A DNA stretch of 64,000 nucleotides, from positions 5,844,473 through 5,908,472 of the forward strand of contig NZ_CP050191.1 in NCBI RefSeq assembly GCF_011745145.1, written 5' to 3'. This stretch comes from Mycobacterium sp. DL440 (GTDB taxonomy: Bacteria; Actinomycetota; Actinomycetes; Mycobacteriales; Mycobacteriaceae). Positions 24,657 to 33,184 of this stretch are shown piece by piece. The notes below the pieces were generated by a model, which did no database searches, was not told the DNA's origin, and saw only the letters and a program-made list of their open reading frames with translations. The position numbers and the translations under genes were made by a program. Every line of letters starts with the position of its first letter. Positions within the stretch are counted from its first letter, which is position 1.

Positions 24657-27562
24657 CCGCATCCGCCACCCCGCCCGAGTCCACCGGCAAGCCGAAGCGG
24701 CCTGCCTTCCCGCACCTGCTCCGCATTCTGGCGTGGCCGATCGTCCTGATCTGGATCGCGATCGCGGTTGTGGTGAATGTGATCGCGCCGCAGCTGGAGG
24801 TCGTCGGCGAATTGCACGCCGCACCGATGGCGCCAGAGGACGCCCCGTCGATGCAGGCGATGAAGTTGATGGGTGCCAACTTCAAGGAGTTCAACTCCAA
24901 CAGCACGATCATGGTCGTCGTCGAGGGCCAGGAGCCGCTGGGCCCGGACGCGCACCGGTACTACGACGAGATCATCCACAAACTGCAGCAGGATCCCGAG
25001 CACATCCAGCACATCCAGGACTTCTGGGGTGACACGCTGACCGCGGCCGGCGCGCAGAGCGCCGACGGCAAAGCGTCGTACGTGATGATCAACCTCGCCG
25101 GCGAGCAAGGCATGACGCTCGCCAACGAGGGCGTCGAAGCCGTCCGCAAGGTCATCGAGGAGACGAAGGCTCCCCCCGGGGTGCAGGCGCACGTCGCCGG
25201 CCCTGCCGCACTGACCAACGATATGCACGTCATCGGCAACGCGAGCCTGGGCGAGATCACCCTGATCACCCTGGTCGCCATCGCAGCCATGCTGCTGGTG
25301 GTCTATCGCTCGGTCAGGACCACGCTGATCCAGTTGTTCCTGACGTTCCTGGCGCTGCTGACCGCCCGCGGCGTGGTGTCCGTGCTGGCGATGCACGACG
25401 TGTTCGGGTTGACCACCTTCGCGGGCAACATCCTGACCATGCTGGCGATCGCTGCTGCCACCGACTACGGCATCTTCATCTTCGGCCGGTACCGCGAAGA
25501 CCGCGGCATGGGCCTGGACCGGGATGACTCCTACTACGCGACCTTCAAATCGGTCGCGCCCGTCATCGTGGGTTCCGGTCTGACCATCGCCGGAGCGACC
25601 TACTGCCTCAGCTTCGCGCGACTGCCCTACTTCTCCACCATGGGTGCCCCCGTCGCGATCGGCATGGTTGTGGTCGTGGTCATCTCGGTCACGCTCGGCC
25701 CGGCGGTGCTCTACCTCGGCAGCCGTGTCGGGCTGTACGAGTCCAAGCGGCCCCCGCAGAGCAAGTTCTGGCGCAAAGTCGGTACCGCGGTGGTGCGTTG
25801 GCCCGCACCGATTTTCGTGACCAGCCTGTTCATCGTGCTGATCGGGGTGGTGGCCATCCCCGGGTACAAGCCGGCCTACAACGACCGGTACTACCTGCCC
25901 GAGGACGCTCCGGTGAACGTCGGTTTCGCCGCTGCCGACCGGCACTTCTCCCAGGCCAGGATGAACCCCGACATCCTGATGGTCGAGTCCACCCATGACA
26001 TGCGCAATCCCGCCGACATGCTTGTGCTGAACAAGATTTCGAGCAATGTGATGCACGCCGAAGGCATCGCGATGGTGCAGAGCATCACCCGGCCGCTGGG
26101 AATCCCCATCCAGCACAGCTCGATTCCGTTCCAGACCAGTATCTCGGGGCAGACCAGCAATATGAACCTGCCGTTCCAGCGCAAGCAACTCGACGACCAG
26201 CTTCGGATGATCGACGCGACCAACACCTCGATCGACATCATGAAGAAGCAATACCAGCTCTCGGTCGAACAGACCCGCCTCACCCAGGATTCCGCGGCGA
26301 AGTCGCAGGAGCTGCTGGAGGTCACCAAGAAGATGCGGGACAACATCGCGAACTTCGACGATCAGTTCCGGCCGATGCGCAACTACTTCTACTGGGAACC
26401 GCATTGCTTCGACATCCCGATGTGCTCCGCGGCACGGTCGGTCTTCGACGCCCTCGACGGGATCGACGAGCTGACCGACAAGACCTCGTCGGTACAGGTC
26501 AACACCGATCAACTGGCGGACCTGGCGCCGAAGCTGACCGCATTGCTCCCGCAGACGATCGCGTCGATGGAAACCAGCCGAGACCTCTCGCTGGCGTCGT
26601 ACAACTCGCAGAAGGCACTGATCGACCAGATGCAGGCGATGAACGACACCGCGCTGTCAATGGGTGCGGCCTTCGACGACGCCAAGAACGACGACCTGTT
26701 CTATCTGCCCCCGGAAGCCTTCACGAACCCCGATTTCGAGCGCGGCCTCAAGATGTTCCTGTCGCCGGACGGTAAGTCCGCCCGCATGTTCATCACCCAC
26801 CAGACCGACCCGGCGACGGTGGACGGGATCGCACGAGTGGAGTCCGAGCGCAAGGCTGCGCAGGAGGCCCTGAAGATGTCGTCGCTGTCGGACGCCAAGA
26901 TCTATCTCGGCGGTGTCGCGGCGACCTACAAGGACATGTCCGACGGCGCCCGTTACGACCTGATGATCGCGGTGGTGTCGGCGCTGACGCTGATTTTCAT
27001 GATCATGCTCATTCTGACGCGCAGTGCGGTGGCCGCGTTGACCATCGTGCTGACGGCCGGCAGTTCGATCGCCGCGTCGTTCGGCATCTCAGTGTTGCTG
27101 TGGCAGGACCTGTTCGGGATGCCAGTGCACTGGCTGGTCATGCTGATGTCGGTGATCATCCTGCTGGCGGTCGGATCTGACTACAACCTGCTGCTGGTAT
27201 CCCGGTTCCAGGACGAGATCCACGCGGGCCTGAAGACCGGCATCATCCGGTCCATGGCCGGCACCGGTGGAGTGGTCACCTCGGCCGGGCTGGTGTTCGC
27301 GGCCACGATGGCCGGCATGATGGCGAGCCAGCTGATTGTGCTGGCGCAGATGGGCTCGACCATCGCGATCGGCCTGCTGATCGACACGTTCATCGTGCGG
27401 TCACTGCTGATGCCGTCGATCGCCACCCTGCTGGGTAGGTGGTTCTGGTGGCCACAGGTGGTGTATCCCCGCGGGGACAACCACTTCCGCAAGCCGGCGT
27501 CGCGGCGCCCGCCCCGGTCGGATGATGAGGACACGGCGGCCATCCCGGTGACCACCGGCTAG
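24653..27562 (+). CDS. MmpL family RND transporter (second pair)
   Basis: A 969-residue exporter of the MmpL4/5 type. It has a first helix near residues 28-48, two periplasmic domains and two helix bundles. The proton-relay pairs are D271-Y272 (AATDYGIFIFGRYRED) and D843-Y844 (GSDYNLLLVSRF). Shared stretches with the first MmpL include the domain-2 sequence YWEPHCFDIPMC, AKNDD.FYLPP and LGRWFWWP. The two therefore look like old duplicates. The gene converges on a TetR gene 41 bp away. The substrate is not deducible. Confidence 0.93.
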   Translation: MTASATPPESTGKPKRPAFPHLLRILAWPIVLIWIAIAVVVNVIAPQLEVVGELHAAPMAPEDAPSMQAMKLMGANFKEFNSNSTIMVVVEGQEPLGPDAHRYYDEIIHKLQQDPEHIQHIQDFWGDTLTAAGAQSADGKASYVMINLAGEQGMTLANEGVEAVRKVIEETKAPPGVQAHVAGPAALTNDMHVIGNASLGEITLITLVAIAAMLLVVYRSVRTTLIQLFLTFLALLTARGVVSVLAMHDVFGLTTFAGNILTMLAIAAATDYGIFIFGRYREDRGMGLDRDDSYYATFKSVAPVIVGSGLTIAGATYCLSFARLPYFSTMGAPVAIGMVVVVVISVTLGPAVLYLGSRVGLYESKRPPQSKFWRKVGTAVVRWPAPIFVTSLFIVLIGVVAIPGYKPAYNDRYYLPEDAPVNVGFAAADRHFSQARMNPDILMVESTHDMRNPADMLVLNKISSNVMHAEGIAMVQSITRPLGIPIQHSSIPFQTSISGQTSNMNLPFQRKQLDDQLRMIDATNTSIDIMKKQYQLSVEQTRLTQDSAAKSQELLEVTKKMRDNIANFDDQFRPMRNYFYWEPHCFDIPMCSAARSVFDALDGIDELTDKTSSVQVNTDQLADLAPKLTALLPQTIASMETSRDLSLASYNSQKALIDQMQAMNDTALSMGAAFDDAKNDDLFYLPPEAFTNPDFERGLKMFLSPDGKSARMFITHQTDPATVDGIARVESERKAAQEALKMSSLSDAKIYLGGVAATYKDMSDGARYDLMIAVVSALTLIFMIMLILTRSAVAALTIVLTAGSSIAASFGISVLLWQDLFGMPVHWLVMLMSVIILLAVGSDYNLLLVSRFQDEIHAGLKTGIIRSMAGTGGVVTSAGLVFAATMAGMMASQLIVLAQMGSTIAIGLLIDTFIVRSLLMPSIATLLGRWFWWPQVVYPRGDNHFRKPASRRPPRSDDEDTAAIPVTTG

Positions 27563-27603
27563 ATTCAAGCGTCACCAGTTCGTCAGTGGCCCACCAGCAT
27601 CGG

Positions 27604-28227
27604 TCATATCGGCCAATTGTCCAGGGAATTCGGGCGATTGAGGGGCGCCGCGGCGGGCAGCGGTCGTGGCCGCGGGGTGGTGATGGCATCCAGGATCAGG
27701 ACCACGTAGCGGCGCCACCCGTCGCTGCCGAGGTCCATCGTCCACAGCACGCTGTTGAGCATCGCAACGATCCGCGGCAGATCCTCGGCGACAAGGTCGC
27801 CGCGAACGAGGCCGTCCTGCTGCGCTCGGTTCGTGAGTTCCTGCATGGCGGCTTCGAGGCGGTCCGCGATGTTGGCGAGCGCGTCGGCGCGCCTGGCCGC
27901 AGCCAGGATGTTGTGCTCGGCGGCGCCGAGTGCAGTGGCGGCCTCGATCAGTTCGGTCAGCCCGCGTAGCGGATCCTTCCGGGTGAGAGCTTTTTCGATT
28001 GCAGGCGAAAGGTTTTCATCGATGCTCTGATCGAGCGCGGCTCGCAGGAGATCAGCTTTCGTCGGGAACCTGCGGTACAGAGTTCGTTCACCGACTCCGG
28101 CGCGGCCGGCGATCGTCTCGATTTGCGCATCGGGGCCGAGCTCGGCAAACACTTCACGAGCGGCCCGCAGGATGCGGTCGGCATTGCGTGCCGCATCGGT
28201 GCGCAGCGGGCGTTCGGCTGTCGACAT
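27604..28227 (-). CDS. TetR family regulator divergent from P450
   Basis: A 207-residue repressor with HTH TIAGRAGVGERTLYRRFPTKADLLRAAL at about residues 38-65. It is divergent from a cytochrome P450, and the 104-bp gap contains two related palindromes, so it almost certainly controls itself and the P450. The ligand is unknown and may be the P450 substrate. Confidence 0.9.
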   Translation of the reverse strand: MSTAERPLRTDAARNADRILRAAREVFAELGPDAQIETIAGRAGVGERTLYRRFPTKADLLRAALDQSIDENLSPAIEKALTRKDPLRGLTELIEAATALGAAEHNILAAARRADALANIADRLEAAMQELTNRAQQDGLVRGDLVAEDLPRIVAMLNSVLWTMDLGSDGWRRYVVLILDAITTPRPRPLPAAAPLNRPNSLDNWPI

Positions 28228-28240
28228 GGCCTCAGCCTAT

Positions 28241-28301
28241 CTGACAGTTGACTGTCAGATCAGCTCGATCTAACCTCGCAGAAATTGGCAGTCGACTGTC
28301 A
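28241..28301. promoter_or_regulatory. Paired TetR operators in the tetR-P450 gap
   Basis: Site 1 at 28241-28258 is CTGACAGT-TG-ACTGTCAG, a perfect 18-bp palindrome. Site 2 at 28286-28301 is TGGCAGT-CG-ACTGTCA, the same motif with one mismatch. One lies near each gene start, consistent with separate control of the two divergent promoters by one repressor. Confidence 0.8.
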
Positions 28302-28331
28302 GTTGACGCCCCAAGACTGTGAGGATCGCCG

Positions 28332-29546
28332 ATGACCCTGCCTCGTCCTGACGTGTCGGTGGAAGCCGGACTTCCCGCGATCCCCGCTCCACGCGCCGAC
28401 GGATGCCCATTGGCACCCGCCCCTGTGTTCGCCCGATGGCGGGAGGCCGAAGGGCTGCAGGCCGCGGTCTGGAAAGGCAAGCCGGTATGGATGATCAGTC
28501 GCTACCAGGACATCCGGGCGGCGCTTGTCGACGAACGACTCAGTGCCAACACGGGGCTGTACGGCGTTCCGACCGAGAGCGGCGAGATTGCCCTGATCTT
28601 CCCGCGCCTGGACGATCCCGAGCATCAGCGGCTGCGTCGAATGTTGACCAGGGACTTCACTTTTCGGCGCGCAGAGGCAATGCGGCCGCAGATTCAGGAG
28701 TTGGTCGACGGCTTCCTCGACGAGATGATCACCGGTGGTCCGCCGGCAGACCTCGTGAGCAAGTTCGCGCTGCCGGTGCCGTCGATGGTCATTTGTTTGC
28801 TCCTGGGGGTGCCGTACGAGGATCATGAGTTCTTCCAGAAGCAGAGTGCCGCCGGACTCGACTCGAACGCATCCGAGGAGGAGCGCACACAAGCCCAACT
28901 GGCGTTGTTCACCTACATGTTCGACCTGGTGGCCCGCAAGGAGCGGGAACCGGGTGACGATCTGATGAGTCGGCTGATTGCCGACCATGTCGCCACGGGT
29001 GAACTCAACCGCGAAACCGCCGCCATGAACGGCCAGATGTTGTTGGCCGCCGGCCACGAAACCACCGCAGGCATGATCGCTCTGGGCGCGCTGACGCTGT
29101 TGCAGCATCCCGACGCTGCCGCGCGCCTGCGGGAGACCGATGACCCGGCCGTGATGGCCGGCATCGTCGAGGAGTTGATGCGTTATCTGTCGATAGTGCA
29201 CAGCCTCGTCGACCGCGTCGCGCTGGAGGATGTCGTCATCGGCGGCCAGCTCGTCCGGGCCGGTGACACGGTTCTCATGAACCTGCCTGCGGGCAACTTC
29301 GATACCGGGTTCGTCGATCAGCCCGATGCCTTCGACGTAAATCGCAACAGCCGAGGGCATCTCGGCTTCGGTTACGGCGTGCATCAGTGCCTCGGCCAGA
29401 ACCTCGCGCGCGCCGAACTGCAGATCGCCCTGACCGCGTTGGTGCGCAAACTGCCCGGAATGCGATTGGTGGTCGAGCCGGAAGAGTTGAGATTCCACAA
29501 CGACAAGGAGATTTACGGTGTTGTGGAGCTGCCGGTCGCCTGGTGA
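28332..29546 (+). CDS. Cytochrome P450 (CYP105-like)
   Basis: A 404-residue soluble monooxygenase. It shows the I-helix oxygen motif AGHETT (residues 240-245), the ExxR pair E281/R284, and the heme loop FGYGVHQCLGQ with the cysteine thiolate at Cys353. The layout resembles bacterial CYP105-type enzymes that hydroxylate varied xenobiotics. No ferredoxin gene is adjacent, so electron donors come from elsewhere. The gene is divergent from its probable TetR repressor. Confidence 0.93.
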   Translation: MTLPRPDVSVEAGLPAIPAPRADGCPLAPAPVFARWREAEGLQAAVWKGKPVWMISRYQDIRAALVDERLSANTGLYGVPTESGEIALIFPRLDDPEHQRLRRMLTRDFTFRRAEAMRPQIQELVDGFLDEMITGGPPADLVSKFALPVPSMVICLLLGVPYEDHEFFQKQSAAGLDSNASEEERTQAQLALFTYMFDLVARKEREPGDDLMSRLIADHVATGELNRETAAMNGQMLLAAGHETTAGMIALGALTLLQHPDAAARLRETDDPAVMAGIVEELMRYLSIVHSLVDRVALEDVVIGGQLVRAGDTVLMNLPAGNFDTGFVDQPDAFDVNRNSRGHLGFGYGVHQCLGQNLARAELQIALTALVRKLPGMRLVVEPEELRFHNDKEIYGVVELPVAW

Positions 29547-29625
29547 CTGCCGGAGCACTCCTATTGCTGCCGCGACGTGGACGGATCGTATTTACAAATG
29601 ACGACGAAAGTGTCACGGTGTGCTG

Positions 29626-30777
29626 ATGGACTTCTCCTATGTCGAGCTCGCCGAGGAGGACGCGGCCTTCCGTGACGAGCTGCGCGCCTTCCTGGCCCGC
29701 GTCGTCACCGACGAGGTGATCCAGCGTGACCGCGAGACCGGCGAGAACTTCGACGAGGCAGTGCATCTGGCCCTGGGCAAGGCCGGGTATCTGGCCGGCG
29801 ACTACCAGGCCGAAACCGACGGCGGATTCAGCGCGGTCCGGCGCCGCATCTGGGAACTGGAGATCGGTCGCGCGCACACCCCCTGGTTCCACTGGGGAAC
29901 GACCGCCATGGTCGCCCACACCGTGGAGAAGTTCGCCTCGGCCGAGCTTCTCGACGAGGTACTGCCGGGTGTGTTGGACGGGCGGCTGCGGCTGTGTCTG
30001 GGCTACACCGAACCTGAAGGCGGGTCCGATGTCGCGACCTGCAAGACCCGCGCGGTGCGGGACGGGGACAGCTGGATCATTAACGGCTCCAAGATGTTCA
30101 CCTCGAATGCGCACAACGCCCAGTACGTGTTCCTGCTGACCAATACAGATCCGTCCGCCGCCAAGCACAAGAGCCTGACGATGTTCCTGGTGCCGCTGGA
30201 TTCCCCCGGCGTCGAGATCCAGCCGATCCGCACCGTCGACGGAGACCGCACCAACATCACCTATTACAGCGACGTCCGGGTCGGCGACCGCTACCGCGTG
30301 GGTGAGGTGAACGGTGGCTGGACGGTCCTGCGCGGTGCCCTCGAACTCGAACACGGCACCTTCGAACGCGAGACGCGCGGTCTGCAGAAGCTCGCCACCA
30401 TGACCGAGCACATCAACTTGATGGCCGAGGCGGTGGACCATGTCGCGGCCGTCGCCCCCGATGACGCGGCGTCGCGCTACCGGCTGGGCCGGGGCGTCGC
30501 CCGGCTGGAAGCCGCCCTGAGCAGTCCCGACATGTACGGCCGCGTCGCGATCGCCCAGACCATGCGCGACGTGTCCCCGGACCTCATGGACCTCCTCGGA
30601 TCGGCCGGTGCGCTGCCGGTCGGCGCGACCGGGGCGGCCGACGACGGGGGCGCCGAGTACATCTTCCGGCTGGCCGGCCCGACCGGCATCTACGGCGGAA
30701 CCCTCGAGGTGTTCCGCAACATGATCGCCCAGCAGGCGCTGGGGCTGGGCCGGCCGAACTACTCGCCGGCAAAGTGA
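29626..30777 (+). CDS. Acyl-CoA dehydrogenase family protein
   Basis: A 383-residue flavoprotein fold. The FAD/substrate loop is TEPEGGSDVATC, and a late ALELEHGTFERETRG segment and IYGGTLEVFRNMIAQQALGLGRP close the protein. In many relatives the catalytic glutamate stands where this protein has the first G of YGGT, so the base must be elsewhere or supplied by a partner. I start at the ATG at 29626; a GTG two codons earlier is possible. The stop is followed directly by the thioesterase-like gene, suggesting an operon. Confidence 0.88.
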   Translation: MDFSYVELAEEDAAFRDELRAFLARVVTDEVIQRDRETGENFDEAVHLALGKAGYLAGDYQAETDGGFSAVRRRIWELEIGRAHTPWFHWGTTAMVAHTVEKFASAELLDEVLPGVLDGRLRLCLGYTEPEGGSDVATCKTRAVRDGDSWIINGSKMFTSNAHNAQYVFLLTNTDPSAAKHKSLTMFLVPLDSPGVEIQPIRTVDGDRTNITYYSDVRVGDRYRVGEVNGGWTVLRGALELEHGTFERETRGLQKLATMTEHINLMAEAVDHVAAVAPDDAASRYRLGRGVARLEAALSSPDMYGRVAIAQTMRDVSPDLMDLLGSAGALPVGATGAADDGGAEYIFRLAGPTGIYGGTLEVFRNMIAQQALGLGRPNYSPAK

Positions 30778-30804
30778 GTGATACCGCGTCGGTACTGTGG
30801 CCGG

Positions 30805-31602
30805 GTGCATCCCTTCGATAAGGCCCTGGAGCTCGAACCGTCCGGCGACGATCTCCTGCGCGGGCGGACGATCCCGGAGTGGGCCAACATGGTGGGTCCG
30901 TTCGGCGGCATCACCGCGGCCGCCGTGCTGCGGGCGGTTGAGCTGCACCCGAAACGGCACGGCCAGCCGATTGCCCTGACCGTCAACTATCTCGCCCCGA
31001 TCGTCGACGGCGAGTTCGACATCGTGACAAGGGTCGTCAAGACCAACCGATCCAATCAGCACTGGATCGTCGAACTCAGCCAGGACGGCGACGTCAAGAC
31101 CACCGCGACGGCCATTTTCGGGCTGCGCCGCGACACCTGGGCCGACACCGAGGTCACACCACCGCCGGCCCCGGCGCCCGAGGACATCGTGCCGTCGGCC
31201 CCGCCGTTCGGTGTGGTGTGGTTCGACAACTACGACATGCGTTTCGTCGACGGAGCCATTCCTGACGTCGGTGCGCCTTCCGACTCGTCGACTACGACGT
31301 TGTGGGTGCGTAACAATCCTGCCCGGCCAATGGATTTCGCAGCGTTGGCCGCGGTGAGCGATATCTTCTATCCGAGAGTGTTCCTGCGCCACGGCCAGTT
31401 CGTACCGGCCGGAACGGTGTCGATCACGACGTATTTCCATGCCGTCGACACGCAGCTCACGGCTCAGGGCGACGACTTCGTGCTCGCCACGGCACGGGCA
31501 CAGCGGTTTTCGAGCGGTTACTTCGATCAGACCGCGAACCTGTGGGGCCGTGACGCCACCCTGCTGGCCACGAGTCACCAGATCGTCTATTTCAAGGGCT
31601 GA
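30805..31602 (+). CDS. Acyl-CoA thioesterase family protein
   Basis: A 265-residue double hot-dog protein of the TesB-like thioesterase family. Recognisable parts are WANMVGPFGGITAAAVLRAVELHP near the start and ALTVNYLAPIVDGEFD, then the second half ending with LLATSHQIVYFKG. The GTG at 30805 gives the HPFDKALEL N-terminus usual in relatives; a GTG at 30778 would follow the dehydrogenase stop directly. It likely hydrolyses the product of the upstream dehydrogenase. The 3' end overlaps the convergent pucR-like gene by 16 bp. Confidence 0.85.
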   Translation: MHPFDKALELEPSGDDLLRGRTIPEWANMVGPFGGITAAAVLRAVELHPKRHGQPIALTVNYLAPIVDGEFDIVTRVVKTNRSNQHWIVELSQDGDVKTTATAIFGLRRDTWADTEVTPPPAPAPEDIVPSAPPFGVVWFDNYDMRFVDGAIPDVGAPSDSSTTTLWVRNNPARPMDFAALAAVSDIFYPRVFLRHGQFVPAGTVSITTYFHAVDTQLTAQGDDFVLATARAQRFSSGYFDQTANLWGRDATLLATSHQIVYFKG

Positions 31603-33071
31603 CGGTCCTCCGGGACCGATTGCAGAGCGATCCACGCACTCACCCGGGTCTGCGGATCGTCGAGCTTCCCGGGCAGCACCGCCTCGATGGCGGCGAGCCG
31701 GTTGCGCACCGTGTTGCGGTGCAGGCCGAGTTCTTCGGCGACCTTGAGCCGGGATCCGTGGTGGCGCAGGAAACAACGCAGAGTTTCCAGCTGCTCGGAA
31801 TCGAGCCCGCGCAACCAGGATTCGGCGAAAGCCGCGGCGTTCTCGGGATCGATCAGACCGAGGGGACCGTTGTCGATCACCCGGTCCCACACCACTGCGC
31901 CGGACACCTCGGTGGCCTGGGCCAGCGCCAGTCCGGCCGTGCGGTACCCCGTTCCGCCGTCACCGGGTGCCACCGAGTTCCCGACGCCGACCTGCAATCC
32001 CTCGCCGGCCAGGCGGGAGCCGGTCGCTTCGGCGCGTGCAGGTTCGACGACAGCGCACAGCTCGCCGGCGTACAGCCCGGCGAGGATGCCGCGCCGGTCC
32101 AGCGCGGCCGCTGCGTTCTCGATGGCGGAGCCGTCCCCGGTAGCTCGCAGGAAGCGGATGTGCCTCGGCAGCTCGGACGGCGGATGATCCACCTCCAATA
32201 CCAATTGTGCGGTGCGGTAATCGCTTTCAGCGAGCAGCTCCAGGGCCCGGCTGCGAAGGCGCTGTCGGGTCGTGGCGCGGCTGCGGTCCTGCTCGTCGAT
32301 GAGCCCCAGCAGGGCCACCGCGGTCGTCACGGCCTGGCGCTGTCCTTCGGTGGCCCTGGCCGGCGCCAACGCCGCCAGGTATGCCGATGCCCGGCCGCTC
32401 AGCCCGATCGGGTGGACCGACACCGAGAGCGTCGGATTGGACTGTGCTGCAGCCGAACGCAATCCGTGAGCCTGCAACCGTTTGACGTCGTCGGCGACCT
32501 CATCGAGCGGAAACTCGGCGCGGCGGGTACCAACCGGACCCGTCACGACCCGTCCGTCGGGATTCATCAGGCACGTCGCGCCGTCGAGCGCCGCGGCCAG
32601 CGCCGTGATGACCGCGACGGCAGGGTCCGGCTTGGCCGCAGCCGAGATGAGCTTGCGCTGCGTCTGCAGTGACTCGCGTGTCGCGGTGGACTCCTGTTCC
32701 TCCAGGAGATGCGCGACGTGCCGGCTGATCGCGACGAAGGTGGTGCGGCGTGGCACCTCGAACAGATTCACCTGGTGTCTGAGGCAGGCGGCTGCGAGTG
32801 CCGCCGGAGTCTCGGCGTGGGTGAGTCCGACGGCGAACCCCACGGCCGCCACGCCGGCGTCGCCGAGTCGGTGCACGTAGCCATCCCACTGGTCGTGCCA
32901 GGCGCCGGTTTCGAGGCCGGTGGTCAGCAGGATCTCCCCGCCTTCGAGGAATGGCCCCGGATCGGCAAGTTCACTCGTGGCCACCCAGCGGACTGGTGCA
33001 TCGCGGCGAGGAACCTCGACGGCGAGCAACCCGAGCGTGCGCACATCCAGGACATCGCCGACCAGAACCAT
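31587..33071 (-). CDS. PucR family regulator of the gab operon
   Basis: A 494-residue regulator. The N-terminal PucR ligand domain (residues 1-120, GGEILLTTGLETG) and a central GGDEF-like region are followed by the C-terminal HTH_30 (LKVAEELGLHRNTVRNRLAAIE). It is divergent from gabT-gabD, so it is the likely activator or repressor of GABA use. Its start ATG at 33071 abuts the region carrying the GCACAT inverted repeat. Confidence 0.87.
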   Translation of the reverse strand: MVLVGDVLDVRTLGLLAVEVPRRDAPVRWVATSELADPGPFLEGGEILLTTGLETGAWHDQWDGYVHRLGDAGVAAVGFAVGLTHAETPAALAAACLRHQVNLFEVPRRTTFVAISRHVAHLLEEQESTATRESLQTQRKLISAAAKPDPAVAVITALAAALDGATCLMNPDGRVVTGPVGTRRAEFPLDEVADDVKRLQAHGLRSAAAQSNPTLSVSVHPIGLSGRASAYLAALAPARATEGQRQAVTTAVALLGLIDEQDRSRATTRQRLRSRALELLAESDYRTAQLVLEVDHPPSELPRHIRFLRATGDGSAIENAAAALDRRGILAGLYAGELCAVVEPARAEATGSRLAGEGLQVGVGNSVAPGDGGTGYRTAGLALAQATEVSGAVVWDRVIDNGPLGLIDPENAAAFAESWLRGLDSEQLETLRCFLRHHGSRLKVAEELGLHRNTVRNRLAAIEAVLPGKLDDPQTRVSAWIALQSVPEDRQPLK

Positions 33072-33084
33072 GTGTGCCAGTTTT

Positions 33085-33111
33085 GCACATTATCTGTTTG
33101 TTCATATGTGC
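33085..33111. promoter_or_regulatory. Inverted repeat in the pucR-gabT gap
   Basis: GCACAT (33085-33090) and ATGTGC (33106-33111) form perfect six-base arms 15 bp apart. A further TGTGC half-site occurs at 33073-33077. The spacing fits a dimer contacting successive turns; it is a candidate PucR operator. Confidence 0.5.
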
Positions 33112-33184
33112 GTTCCCGACCTGCCGATGAGGCCCGCGGTTCCCTAGCGTGATCACAAACAACCGCCAGCAGCAGGAGGAACAC

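Noticed and set aside
24632..26512. 626-codon open frame antisense to the second mmpL
   Set aside because: Same reason: no domain, His/Asp/Arg-rich composition, wholly inside the mmpL gene.
29275..31890. 871-codon open frame on the minus strand across the acyl-CoA dehydrogenase and thioesterase genes
   Set aside because: It is antisense to two clear genes; its translation is Arg/Gly/His-rich with no family pattern. Long antisense frames are expected in DNA of this GC content.
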